Shown: piece by piece, positions 43,843 through 52,624 of the stretch | Layout of the letters: each line of letters begins with the position of its first letter | Numbering within the stretch: the stretch's first letter is position 1 | NCBI GenBank assembly: GCA_040219355.1 | Contig: JAVJSN010000017.1 | Coordinates: 124,001-188,000 of the forward strand | DNA length: 64,000 bases | Reading direction: 5' to 3' | Source of the DNA: MH13 sp040219355 | GTDB taxonomy: Bacteria; Pseudomonadota; Alphaproteobacteria; Rhizobiales; MH13 | Notes under the pieces: generated by a model | Told to the model about the DNA's origin: nothing | The model's database searches: none | The model's input: the letters and a program-made list of their open reading frames with translations, nothing else | Position numbers and translations under genes: made by a program

Positions 43843-44604
43843 ATGTCTGAACTGATTGGGAAAACCGTTATTGTCACGGGTGCCTCCAAAGGTATCGGAG
43901 CAGCCACAGCGACCGCTATGATGAAGGCGGGCGCCACCGTTATCGCCCACTATGGGGGTGATCGATCCGGTGCAGAGGCCGCTACCGAAGGTCGGGCACA
44001 TCTGGTCCAAGCCGATTTCAAAGACATGCATGCTGTTGACCGCTTTTGGGATGAAGTCGTGGATCTTGCCGGTGGACGCATAGACGTTTTGGTCAACAAT
44101 GCTGGCATCATGCGCCAGACCGGCGGCTTCGCCGATTCGATTGAGGAGTGGGACGCGGTTTGGGCCGAAGCCATGACAGTCAACGTGCACGCACCGGCGC
44201 GCCTGATGCGCCATGCCGTCAATCAGTGGCTGAATGCCGGGGAAACCGGATCCATCGTTGGCATCGGCAGCTGGGTCACAACCCGCGGCACATCCCATCC
44301 CGGTGCCATCGCCTATGCAGCATCGAAAGCTGCAATATCAGCGGCAACCAAGACCGTTGCACGCAATTATGCGGCCAGGGGCATTCTTGCCTATGTCATC
44401 GCACCAGGTGTGGTGCGCACGCAGATGTCTGTGGACACAGCTGCAAAGCTGGGCGGTGAAGATGCCGTGACAGCGACTTTGCCGATGGGCGAATGGGTGC
44501 CGCCCGAAGACATAGCTGAAACGGCCGTCTTTCTGGCTTCAGGCCGCGCCCGGCATCTGACAGGTGCCACCATTGATCTAAACGGTGCGGCCTACATCCG
44601 GTGA
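43843..44604 (+). CDS. Short-chain dehydrogenase/reductase
   Basis: 253 aa SDR with IVTGASKGIGAATA, VLVNNAGIM, GIGSWVTTRGTSHPGAIAYAASKAAISA (SYK triad, YxxxK) and YVIAPGVVRTQM. I use the ATG at 43843 (GGAG 6 nt upstream) rather than the overlapping GTG at 43840. Second gene of the operon with the Old Yellow Enzyme; convergent with the DapA-like gene. Confidence 0.9.
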   Translation: MSELIGKTVIVTGASKGIGAATATAMMKAGATVIAHYGGDRSGAEAATEGRAHLVQADFKDMHAVDRFWDEVVDLAGGRIDVLVNNAGIMRQTGGFADSIEEWDAVWAEAMTVNVHAPARLMRHAVNQWLNAGETGSIVGIGSWVTTRGTSHPGAIAYAASKAAISAATKTVARNYAARGILAYVIAPGVVRTQMSVDTAAKLGGEDAVTATLPMGEWVPPEDIAETAVFLASGRARHLTGATIDLNGAAYIR

Positions 44605-44606
44605 AT

Positions 44607-45557
44607 TCACTCAGCGGCGACCTGTCGGCCTTCGATGGTGTCCACGATCCGATCCAGCTCTTGCATCAAAGGCACCATGCGGGCAACGCGGCCACGTCCT
44701 TCTTCGCCGAGGCTTTCAAAGGTGGTGATCGGCGCGCGGACGTCACCGACCGGGTAGCCTGCCGCTGCAGCCAAAGCCTTGGAGTAGCACTGATGCCCAT
44801 ACAGCGGGTGGCCTTCGGTGATGATGGTATCGAATTTGCTGATCACAGATTGCACGGTCTGCACATCATCCCAGCGGCCCTGCTCGGCCCATTCGACAAA
44901 CTTTACCGAGGCACGCGGGATGAAATTGCCATAGGGGTTCACATAACCCTTGGCGCCCATCTTGTAACTTTCCAGAACCCGTTGCCCAGCCCAGACATTC
45001 ATCAGTCCATCGCTTTCAACGATGATGTCGTGGATCCGCTCGATACGTTGGCTCGCTTCCTTGATGTAGCGGATCTGATCGAAGCTCTTGGTGAGCCTGC
45101 CAACCAATTTGGCGCTCATATCCACGTTCGAGGTGAACGGGTTGTTGTAGAGCATGATTGGCAGATCGCAGGCGTTGCAGATCGCCTCGTAGTAGTTGAA
45201 AATTTCATTGTCAGTCGGCGTGTAATAGTAGGGCGGAATGATCATCAATCCATCTGCGCCAAGGTCTTCGGCCTGTTTGGAATAACGCACCGCATTGGGC
45301 GTGTAAGCGTTCATGCTGCCGACCCAGACAGTAATGCGCCCCTTGATGTATTTGACGGTATGGGCGACGAATTGCTCACGCTCATCATCCGTCATGGTGA
45401 GGAACTCGCCGGTTGTGCCCAGGATAATGATTCCCGGAACGCCGCTTGCCAACTGCCAGTCCAGGAATTTTTCCCAAGCGGCATAGTCGATAGCGCGCCC
45501 GCCTTCGGTGAACGGTGTGACGGTGACCGTGTGACTGCCGGAAAAACTCTTGTTCAT
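44607..45557 (-). CDS. DapA-family aldolase/lyase (second copy)
   Basis: 316 aa from an ATG at 45557 with GAGGA nearby; a longer frame starts at 45596. VTVTPF, ILGTTGEFLTMTDDEREQF (intact GTTGE), PIMLYNNPFTSN (Tyr), YIKEASQRIERIHDII (Schiff-base Lys). Related enzymes include hydroxyproline-pathway deaminases and keto-deoxy-sugar aldolases. It is divergent from the FAD oxidoreductase at 45599 with only 41 nt between; no IclR-type pair is visible there. Confidence 0.85.
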   Translation of the reverse strand: MNKSFSGSHTVTVTPFTEGGRAIDYAAWEKFLDWQLASGVPGIIILGTTGEFLTMTDDEREQFVAHTVKYIKGRITVWVGSMNAYTPNAVRYSKQAEDLGADGLMIIPPYYYTPTDNEIFNYYEAICNACDLPIMLYNNPFTSNVDMSAKLVGRLTKSFDQIRYIKEASQRIERIHDIIVESDGLMNVWAGQRVLESYKMGAKGYVNPYGNFIPRASVKFVEWAEQGRWDDVQTVQSVISKFDTIITEGHPLYGHQCYSKALAAAAGYPVGDVRAPITTFESLGEEGRGRVARMVPLMQELDRIVDTIEGRQVAAE

Positions 45558-45598
45558 GCTGTCCTCATTGGATCGAAGCGAAAGGGAATGCTGCACTG

Positions 45599-46738
45599 AT
45601 GGCAGATCGATGTGATGTTCTGGTGATTGGTGGTGGCATCACTGGTTTGATGACGGCCTGGAACCTTGCCGAAGCTGGCGCCTCTGTCACGCTTGTTGAA
45701 GCCGGTGATCTGGGCACGCAGGCGTCTGGCGCGAATGCAGGTTCGCTGCATCTGCAAATCCAGTATCCCGAGTTTGCCAGCTATGGAGAAGACTGGGCGC
45801 GCGCGTACGGGCCATGTCTTGGATTCCTGAAAGACTCGCTGGCGCTTTGGCAGGAGCTTTCGGATCGCGTTGGCGAAGATCTGGACGTCAAGCTTGATGG
45901 TGGCGTTGTTGTTGCGCAAACTGGTGCGCAGATGGAAATCATCACACGCAAAGCCGCCATCGAGGGTGAGCATGGTATTGAAACCCAACTGCTTACCCGC
46001 GATGAACTGCGCACCATGGCGCCCTATCTGTCTGAGAAAGCGATTGGCGGTGGTTTTTGCGCCATGGAGGGCAAAGCCAACCCTTTGCGAGCCACGCCTG
46101 CAGTTGCGGCGGCGGCGCAGCGTGCCGGTGTTACCATACATCGCGACACGGCCGTCACCGGTATCGCCGGGAATTTTGATGACTTTGAGGTTGTGACCTC
46201 GCGTGGAACTTTCTATGCCGCGCGTATCGTCAATGCCGCCGGTGCCAAGGCTGGCGACGTTGCCGCCATGCTCGGTGTGGACATTGAAATCGATGGCTTT
46301 CCGCTTCAAGTCACGGTGACCGAACCGGTCGCCCCATTGATCCCGCATCTGGTCTATTCGGCGGCTGGCAAGCTGTCGCTGAAACAGGCTGCCAATGGCG
46401 GTTGCATCATCGGTGGGGGCTGGCCTGCGGCACGTCGGGAGGACGGCACGCTGGCCACCGACCCATCGAGCCTGACTGGAAATATGGGTGTTGCCGCAGA
46501 TGTGGTGCCCAAGCTGGGCCAGATGCGCGCGGTGCGCAGTTGGACGGCGTGGGTCAATGGTACGCCGGACTGGCGCCCGATCCTCGGCGAAGTGTCCAGT
46601 AAACCGGGTCTCTTCCTGGCGCTTTTCCCTTGGGTCGGCTTCAGCGCCGCTCCAATGACGGCGCAGGTGATTGCCAACCTTGTGTTGGGTCGCCGCTCTT
46701 CCGCCTCGCTCAAAGGCATCTCGATCCTGGCCGACTGA
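45599..46738 (+). CDS. DAO-family FAD oxidoreductase (second copy)
   Basis: 379 aa. LVIGGGITGLMTAWNLAEAGA (about 7-27), EAGDLGTQASGANAGSLHLQIQ, RTWTAWVNGTPDWRPILGE-type end, and GLFLALFPWVGFSAAPMTAQVIA at the C-terminus. It closely parallels the protein at 37176-38303 (both have ANAGSLH-x-Q-x-Q), so the two may be paralogues; this copy has no adjacent ferredoxin-type partner. Convergent with the gcvPB-like gene. Likely oxidises an amino acid or N-substituted amino acid. Confidence 0.82.
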   Translation: MADRCDVLVIGGGITGLMTAWNLAEAGASVTLVEAGDLGTQASGANAGSLHLQIQYPEFASYGEDWARAYGPCLGFLKDSLALWQELSDRVGEDLDVKLDGGVVVAQTGAQMEIITRKAAIEGEHGIETQLLTRDELRTMAPYLSEKAIGGGFCAMEGKANPLRATPAVAAAAQRAGVTIHRDTAVTGIAGNFDDFEVVTSRGTFYAARIVNAAGAKAGDVAAMLGVDIEIDGFPLQVTVTEPVAPLIPHLVYSAAGKLSLKQAANGGCIIGGGWPAARREDGTLATDPSSLTGNMGVAADVVPKLGQMRAVRSWTAWVNGTPDWRPILGEVSSKPGLFLALFPWVGFSAAPMTAQVIANLVLGRRSSASLKGISILAD

Positions 46739-46756
46739 TCGGGTAGCAGGCACGGC

Positions 46757-48331
46757 CTAGGCCGCGCCACGCGTGGCCGCGCCGCGACTGGTCTCGCCAC
46801 CAGTGGACTTGCGCTTGTAGGCGCGCCAGGTCATCGCCCATTGGCTTGGGTCTTCAAACACCTCACCCTTCACCTGCGCCACAGGCTGGTTGTGCGGTGC
46901 TGATTTCACCTTCTCAGGGTTTTCGCGCGCCTCCTGCGCGATCTGCGCAACGACATCGATCCAGAGGTCGATATCCTCTTTCGACCAAAGCTCGCCAGCT
47001 TCCGGCGTGAACGGTTCGGCGACGATCCATGGCTCGTGGCTCATCCACCAGGGGTCGATTCCGTAGTCCGCCATGCGGTTGGCGAAGTCGACGGTGCCGA
47101 TGCCGGTTTCCTCCATCAGGGGGCCAAGCGACCAGCGGGTCATTTCCATCCGGTGCGCTTTGACATCGGGGTTGGAGATCGCAAGACCTGGAATCTTGGA
47201 CAGGCGCATATCCATGTAATTGTTGGCCACCACGGAGATGTCTGAGGCAAGCTGAATGCCCTCCGCGCCCATGCCACGTGCCCAGGCATAGGCTTTCACG
47301 ACCTGGGGAACATTGCCCCAATATTCGCGCACTTTGCCGGCGGACTTCGGGCGATCAACATCGAGCCGGTAGCGCTCACCCTCTTTCACCACGACAGGCG
47401 TTGGCAGGTAAGGCGCGAGCGCATCTGAGCAGCCAAAGGCACCAACGGCCGGGCCGCCGCCAGCCTTTGGCGCACCAAAAGTTTTGTGTAGCATGAACAT
47501 GCAGGCATCGAAGCCCAGCTCGCGCGCCGACAGCTTGCCCATCACGCCATTGAAATTGGCATGATCGTAGAAACACAGCGCGCCGGCCTCTTTGGCAACG
47601 CGCACCCATTCTTTGATCTCAGGGTTGTAGATGCCCATGTCGTCAGGATTGTTGAGCATGATGAGCGCGGTCTTCTCACTGACCGCTGCCTTCAGCGCAT
47701 CGAGAGAGGGATAGCCGTTTTCTTCCAGCGGCAAGTTCACCACCTTAAAGCCAGCAGCAGCAGCGGTCGCCGGGTTGCAAGGGTGAGACTGCGCAGATGT
47801 CACCATCTCGGTGCGCTGGCCAAGCAGGCCTTTGTCTTTCCAGTAGGCGCGGGCAAGTGCGGTCATGGTGTAGGCAGCATCCGCCCCACCGCCAGCCTGG
47901 AAGATGAACTGATCCATGCCCGACAGGGAGCGCAGGATGCCATCGAACTCGTGAATGATGCCAAGCACGCCCTGCAGCGTGTCTTCGTGCTGATAGGGGT
48001 GCACCTCTGCCAGTTCAGGCCGCAGTGTCGCATACTCGGATGTCTTGGAATTGTACTTCATCGTGCAGGTGCCAAACAGGCTGACACCCATCATGCCAAG
48101 CGTCATCTGGCTGAGATGCAGATAATGCCGCTGCGCTTCAAACTCGGTGATTTCGGGCAGTTCGGGCCGGTCCTTGCGGGCCATGACGCCGGGGATCAGA
48201 TCAGCGCCAACGCTGTTTGCGACCTCAGATTCAGGAGTTGGGAAGATCTGTCCGCGACCTCCGGGCCGGCCCATTTCCATGATAACCGGTTCGTCCCATT
48301 TGGCGGCGTGAAAGTTCGGCAAGCGGCTCAT
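46757..48331 (-). CDS. Divergent GcvPB-like PLP decarboxylase subunit
   Basis: 524 aa from the ATG at 48331 (ATGA overlap with the GcvPA-like gene); the longer frame starts in that gene. It has the fold-type-I core of glycine decarboxylase subunit 2: PLP Lys283 in MLHKTFGAPKAGGGPAVGAFG, SHPCNPATAAAAGFKV, TCTMKYNSK. Several motifs differ from typical GcvPB: MLNNPDDMGIYNPEIK and FYDHANFNGVMGK (the usual G after YD is His). No gcvT or gcvH is in the window. It may be a decarboxylase for another amino acid (inference). Confidence 0.8.
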   Translation of the reverse strand: MSRLPNFHAAKWDEPVIMEMGRPGGRGQIFPTPESEVANSVGADLIPGVMARKDRPELPEITEFEAQRHYLHLSQMTLGMMGVSLFGTCTMKYNSKTSEYATLRPELAEVHPYQHEDTLQGVLGIIHEFDGILRSLSGMDQFIFQAGGGADAAYTMTALARAYWKDKGLLGQRTEMVTSAQSHPCNPATAAAAGFKVVNLPLEENGYPSLDALKAAVSEKTALIMLNNPDDMGIYNPEIKEWVRVAKEAGALCFYDHANFNGVMGKLSARELGFDACMFMLHKTFGAPKAGGGPAVGAFGCSDALAPYLPTPVVVKEGERYRLDVDRPKSAGKVREYWGNVPQVVKAYAWARGMGAEGIQLASDISVVANNYMDMRLSKIPGLAISNPDVKAHRMEMTRWSLGPLMEETGIGTVDFANRMADYGIDPWWMSHEPWIVAEPFTPEAGELWSKEDIDLWIDVVAQIAQEARENPEKVKSAPHNQPVAQVKGEVFEDPSQWAMTWRAYKRKSTGGETSRGAATRGAA

Positions 48332-49749
48332 GACAGAACCTCCTTCATGGTCTCGGCCAAGCGTTGAATGTCGGCTGCGGTGTGCACTTCGGTCACGCAA
48401 TATAGCGCTGACTGACCGACACCCAGCCCTTCACCGGAGATATCCTTGCCGCCAAATATGCCTTTGGCGCGCAGGGCATCGTTGATCTCGGCAACGCTTT
48501 TGCCCGTGTCATCGAAGTTGACGACGAACTCCTTGAACTGCGTGTCCGGCCAGACGATCCGCACGCCTGGGAGGTCGCCCAAAAGATTTGCGGCATAGCG
48601 CGCCTGCGAGACGATCAGACGGCCCACTTCGGCAAAGCCATCTGGCCCAAGCAGGCTCATATAGACAGCGCCCGCAATGGCCCACAGATAGGTGGAATTG
48701 CCGGTCCAGTCATTGCCATGTTCTCGCATGCCATAGGAATTCTGGTGCGGGCAGGCGAGCCCGAACGCGTGTTGGCCTTCTTCAAGTGTCTTGGCAATCG
48801 AAACGAGGAACCCGTTGTAGCTGCGCACATAGGCTTCTTCATCACGCGAAGCGATGAAACCGCCTGCGCCGCCGCCGCATTGCATGTGCACGCCAAGCGG
48901 TTGCACCGGTCCGGTGACAATATCAGCGCCATAGTCACCGGGTGCTGTCATCACGCCAAGGCTGATCGGGTCGACGCCGACAATGGTCTCTGCGCCAGCT
49001 GCGCGCGCCAGCTTGGCAATTTCTGATGCGCCCGTTTCAATGGTGCCCAGATAAGCCGGGTTTTCGAAATAGACCGCTGCCACATCGGAGCCAAGCTTGG
49101 CTTTCAGGTCATTAAGGTCGAGCCGGCCAGAGGTCGGATCGGCCGCCACCAGTACCACTTCGATGGAACTTACCATCTCCTGCGGCTGACAATAGGTGCG
49201 GATCACCGAAAGGCGCTCAGGGTCAGATAGGTGCGGCACCAGCACTTTCTTGCGCCCAGTGATCTTGGCCGCCATACGGATCGCGTGTCCGATCGCGCAG
49301 CCCCAAGAGTAGACGGGCAGCTGCACCACATCCAGATTCAGCAGCGCGCCAAGCTGGGAGGAAAATTCGAACCAGGTCTGGTTGCGACCATGATCGGACT
49401 GATAACTGCCCCAAACATTGGTGGCGAATTCGGTGCGTCCGACAATCTCATCGACGATGGCTGGCACATGGTGTTGCCAGACCCCAGCACCAAGAAAGCT
49501 GAGATTGTCCTCACAGTTTGTATTGCGTTTCAGGCGTGTGACAAGATCGCGCTTCAGTTCCATTTCGCTTGTCAGCGCTGGCGGCAGATCCAACGGGGAT
49601 TTACGGTAGTGATCGGCGGGGATCTGTTCGAACAGGTCCGCCACCGAAGAGGCGCCGATCTCGGCCAACATCTCATCGATCACACCTGGGGCCGAGAGTG
49701 CCATCCAGGGATGGGATCGGGACGGTGTTGGCCGGGGTTCGCTCGACAT
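48328..49749 (-). CDS. Divergent GcvPA-like subunit
   Basis: 473 aa. The layout is of GcvPA (N-terminal LAEIGASSVADLFEQIPAD, then FLGAGVWQHHVPAIVDEIVGR), but motifs that are usually YTPYQPE and NASLYDG-type read WGSYQSDHGRNQTWFEFSSQLGALL and LPVYSWGCAIGHAIRMAAK. The later GGGAGGFIASRDEEAYVRSYNGF and the small-domain residues are retained. GGAGA lies before the ATG, and operator (d) is 60 nt upstream. It pairs with the following GcvPB-like gene. Confidence 0.78.
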   Translation of the reverse strand: MSSEPRPTPSRSHPWMALSAPGVIDEMLAEIGASSVADLFEQIPADHYRKSPLDLPPALTSEMELKRDLVTRLKRNTNCEDNLSFLGAGVWQHHVPAIVDEIVGRTEFATNVWGSYQSDHGRNQTWFEFSSQLGALLNLDVVQLPVYSWGCAIGHAIRMAAKITGRKKVLVPHLSDPERLSVIRTYCQPQEMVSSIEVVLVAADPTSGRLDLNDLKAKLGSDVAAVYFENPAYLGTIETGASEIAKLARAAGAETIVGVDPISLGVMTAPGDYGADIVTGPVQPLGVHMQCGGGAGGFIASRDEEAYVRSYNGFLVSIAKTLEEGQHAFGLACPHQNSYGMREHGNDWTGNSTYLWAIAGAVYMSLLGPDGFAEVGRLIVSQARYAANLLGDLPGVRIVWPDTQFKEFVVNFDDTGKSVAEINDALRAKGIFGGKDISGEGLGVGQSALYCVTEVHTAADIQRLAETMKEVLS

Positions 49750-49809
49750 GCAATTCTCCTCAGATCATGGCCGCAGTTCACAAGCCCAATCGAGGGCCGA
49801 TGAGATGAT

Positions 49810-49843
49810 GTGCAAATAGTGCACAAAAGTTCACATAACGCAC
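49810..49843. promoter_or_regulatory. Tandem IclR-type operator (d)
   Basis: GTGCAAATAGTGCAC (49810-49824), spacer AAAA, GTTCACATAACGCAC (49829-49843, exact consensus). It lies upstream of the GcvPA-like gene, between two minus-strand genes, so it must serve the gcvPA/PB-like operon. Confidence 0.8.
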
Positions 49844-49873
49844 ATGCGAAATCAAGCCAGAGTTTGCATGAAA

Positions 49874-50986
49874 TCAGCCAGCCGAGAGCCGCATCATCGT
49901 TTCGCGGCCCCGCGCGGTTCGCACGCGAAGAAATCCCTCCAACTCAGCATCCAGCTCCGGGTCGCCACTATCCACCCAAAGCCTTGGCTGGGCGAGGCCC
50001 ATCAGCTTGTCTTCGGCGGCCAAAATGATCAGTCCCTCGCGGCCAACATGCCTAAGCAAGGCCGGGCTGATCTGCTGGTTGCCGCGACCAATCAAGAATC
50101 CCTGTTGGCCGGTCACGCCAAGCACGATCCTCACCGGTCCATTACCCGCTAGGCGCTCAAGTTCGGTAGAGCCGACATCGCGCGCCACAACCTCACCACC
50201 ACGCATGGCGTCGATGCCCAGAACTGTGGGTGTGTGCCCGGCAGCGCGCATCACCGCGCCAGCGCTGGTGCCCGGCCCAATAATGTACACCGTGTCGGGG
50301 TCCATTTGGCCAACCAGTTCCGCCACAGCACCGGCCAAGGCGGCACCCCAATCGGTGCGTGGCCCGCCCTTCGATGCTTGCATCCGATTGCGCACAATCG
50401 GCACGCGCGCATGGCCAAAAAGTTCCGGCGCGATATGACCTTGCCGCAGCGCCGCCTCGTCAATGTCCATCACCTCGGCTTCATTGGTCCAGGTGACGCG
50501 CTCCGGCGCAGTCTGCAGTTCAGCAATCAGCGCGCCAGCGGCTTCAGGCGAAATGGCAAAAACGCCGGAATGCATCTTCACCCCGCACGGAATACCGAGC
50601 ATCGCCTGGCCAGGTTTTAGAGAAAACGCAACATCGCGAGCTGTACCGTCACCGCCTGCAAACACGATGATATCGCAATCGGCCATCGCCTCCACCACAA
50701 GGCGGGTGTCTCGGGCAGTTTGCGAGCCGATTGTCAGACCAATTACTGTAACATCAAGGTCCAGCCCTTCTGCCCAGTCCGTGCCCTGTTGGCCGGAGGC
50801 GACAACCAGGCCGGCGCCTGGCACGCGTTCAGAGAGGCGTTTCAGGGTGCGCCGTGCACGCGGCCCTGCCTGCGGTACGGCTCCGCGTTCCAGTGCTTGC
50901 GCCACCGTGCCCGGACCGTCTGTGCCTTTTAAACCGACCCTGCCGCCTAATCCGGCAATCGGGTTCACAACAAATCCGATACGCAT
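49874..50986 (-). CDS. ATP-NAD kinase-like protein (COG3199/AcoX group)
   Basis: 370 aa. NPIAGLGGRVGLKGTDG at the N-terminus, DIIVFAGGDGTARDVAF (GGDGT, the NAD-kinase/diacylglycerol-kinase motif), LGIPCGVKMHSGVFAISPEAAGAL, and a C-terminal domain GPGTSAGAVMRAAGHTPTVLGIDAMRGGEVV. AcoX homologues accompany acetoin-type operons and their activity is not established. Start ATG 50986 or GTG 50992. It is divergent from the aldo/keto reductase fusion across operator (e). Confidence 0.8.
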   Translation of the reverse strand: MRIGFVVNPIAGLGGRVGLKGTDGPGTVAQALERGAVPQAGPRARRTLKRLSERVPGAGLVVASGQQGTDWAEGLDLDVTVIGLTIGSQTARDTRLVVEAMADCDIIVFAGGDGTARDVAFSLKPGQAMLGIPCGVKMHSGVFAISPEAAGALIAELQTAPERVTWTNEAEVMDIDEAALRQGHIAPELFGHARVPIVRNRMQASKGGPRTDWGAALAGAVAELVGQMDPDTVYIIGPGTSAGAVMRAAGHTPTVLGIDAMRGGEVVARDVGSTELERLAGNGPVRIVLGVTGQQGFLIGRGNQQISPALLRHVGREGLIILAAEDKLMGLAQPRLWVDSGDPELDAELEGFLRVRTARGRETMMRLSAG

Positions 50987-51043
50987 CAACACCCGCTGAA
51001 CTCAGTTACCATCACGCCATGCACCTAGTGGCCTTGCGCCATT

Positions 51044-51077
51044 GTTCAATATACGCACACTTGTTCGAGAATGGAGA
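51044..51077. promoter_or_regulatory. Tandem IclR-type operator (e)
   Basis: GTTCAATATACGCAC (51044-51058, 11 of 15), spacer ACTT, then the half-site GTTCG at 51063 in GTTCGAGAATGGAGA, which overlaps the ribosome site of the downstream gene. It lies between the NAD-kinase-like and aldo/keto reductase genes. Confidence 0.65.
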
Positions 51078-51084
51078 GCACGCC

Positions 51085-52578
51085 GTGGAAAGTGGATCGA
51101 CAACAAACCTATCGGGGTCAAAGATTGGCAGCGTGCCTGTCCGCCGGTTGATTACGGGCCTGTGGCAGATGGCTGATCAAGAGCGCGATGGCAAAGCCTT
51201 CGATCTAGATAAGGCCGCGCAATCGCTGGTCGAGTATGCCCGCGACGGGTTCGATACATTTGACATGGCCGACCATTACGGCAGCGCTGAAATCGTCGCC
51301 GGCATGGCGCATAACGCAATGAGGCAAGCAGGTGAGACGCCGCCAACCATCCTGACCAAATGGTGCCCAGAGCCCGGAGACATGGATGCCGGCACCGTGC
51401 GCAAGGGCATTGAGACAGCGCTGGAGCGGCTTGATCTTCCAGTAGTCGATGTCATGCAGTTTCATTGGTGGCGCTATGAATCGCATCAATATCTTGATGC
51501 GCTCGAACAGCTGATGCGGCTGCGTGAGGAGGGTCTCATCCGTGAAATCGGCCTCACCAATTTTGACGCGGCCCACCTACACCTTGTGCTCCAGCAGGGC
51601 ATTGAAGTGGCCTCCAACCAGATCTGTTTTTCGCTGCTTGACCGTCGCGCGGCGGGGGAACTGAGCGCGGTAGCCATTGCCCATGACGTATCGCTGCTCG
51701 CCTTTGGAACGCTGTGTGGTGGTTTTCTTTCCGACCGCTCATTGGGTGCTGAAGAGCCAAAGGAGATCGCTGATTGGAGCCGCATGAAGTACAAGCGGTT
51801 CATCGACACAAGTGGGGGATGGCAACCCTTCCAGGCGCTGCTTGGCGCGCTCGATATGGTGGCCAAAAAACACCAAGTTTCGATCTCCAACATCGCGACA
51901 GCCTGGACGTTGGCGCATCCGGCCATCACCTCCACCATCATCGGGACGCGCCTGGGTGAACGACAGCACCGAGTCGACAACAAACGGGCCTTAGCCGTGC
52001 AACTGGATGCGCATGATCATGCGGCCATTGGTGCAGCCCTGGCAGACCTTGAAGCCATCCCCGGTGACTGCGGCGATGAATACCGCAAGCCTCCCTTTCT
52101 CACCGCATCAGGCGATCTCAGCCATCATTTTGACGCTCTGCCACCGGTTTTCCCGGTAGCGGCCAGCACGGCGCGCCCATCCCGCCAACGCGCGGAGAGT
52201 GGATCAATCTGGGAAGAAAAAGCAGGCTTTGCGCGTGCATTGCGTACTGGGAACCGCATCACCGTCAGTGGCACCACCGCGACAGCGCCAAACGGACAAG
52301 ATATCTGCCCAGGCGATGTGAAAGGGCAAGCGATCTACATCCTCGACAAGGTTTCAGCTGCCATCTCATCGCTTGGCGGTAGCCTGGATGATGTCGTACG
52401 CAGCCGCATTTTCCTTCGCAAAGAAGAAGACTGGGAAGCGGTGTCGCAGGTCCACGCCCGCTATTTCGCTAAGGTGCGTCCGGCGAACACGCTCATCGCA
52501 GGCATCACACTGATAGGGCCTTACGATGTCGAAATCGAAGTTGAAGCAGAAATAGAACCACTTGAAGGTGCGGCATAG
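51085..52578 (+). CDS. Aldo/keto reductase fused to a Rid-type (YjgF/YER057c) domain
   Basis: 497 aa from a GTG at 51085 that has GGAGA 7 nt upstream; the frame extends far upstream through the neighbour and operator. Residues 1-about 330: AKR barrel with Asp60, Tyr65 (DHYG), Lys92 (ILTKW) and His127 (QFHWW). Residues about 372-497: Rid domain (RALRTGNRITVSGTTATAPNG, AIYILDKVSAAISSLGGSLDDVVRSRIFL, PANTLIAGITLIGPYDVEIEVEAE). The Arg of imine-deaminating RidA (PARS) reads PANT here, as in non-RidA subfamilies. The order suggests coupling of imine/enamine handling with carbonyl reduction. Confidence 0.85.
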   Translation: MESGSTTNLSGSKIGSVPVRRLITGLWQMADQERDGKAFDLDKAAQSLVEYARDGFDTFDMADHYGSAEIVAGMAHNAMRQAGETPPTILTKWCPEPGDMDAGTVRKGIETALERLDLPVVDVMQFHWWRYESHQYLDALEQLMRLREEGLIREIGLTNFDAAHLHLVLQQGIEVASNQICFSLLDRRAAGELSAVAIAHDVSLLAFGTLCGGFLSDRSLGAEEPKEIADWSRMKYKRFIDTSGGWQPFQALLGALDMVAKKHQVSISNIATAWTLAHPAITSTIIGTRLGERQHRVDNKRALAVQLDAHDHAAIGAALADLEAIPGDCGDEYRKPPFLTASGDLSHHFDALPPVFPVAASTARPSRQRAESGSIWEEKAGFARALRTGNRITVSGTTATAPNGQDICPGDVKGQAIYILDKVSAAISSLGGSLDDVVRSRIFLRKEEDWEAVSQVHARYFAKVRPANTLIAGITLIGPYDVEIEVEAEIEPLEGAA

Positions 52579-52624
52579 CGGTTTGCACGTATAGATGCGC
52601 CATTGACAGGATGGTGCGACAAAG

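Noticed and set aside
44607..46738. Complete L-hydroxyproline degradation cluster
   Set aside because: DapA-like and DAO-like genes fit, but no proline-racemase-type 4-hydroxyproline epimerase is present in the window and no hydroxyproline-specific importer can be recognised.
45554..46753. 399-codon open frame on the minus strand
   Set aside because: Antisense to the DAO-family oxidoreductase gene; composition is unlike a real protein and no motif is visible.
46757..49749. Canonical glycine cleavage operon
   Set aside because: gcvT and gcvH are missing next to the P-protein subunits, several conserved motifs differ, and the operon carries a catabolic IclR-type operator.
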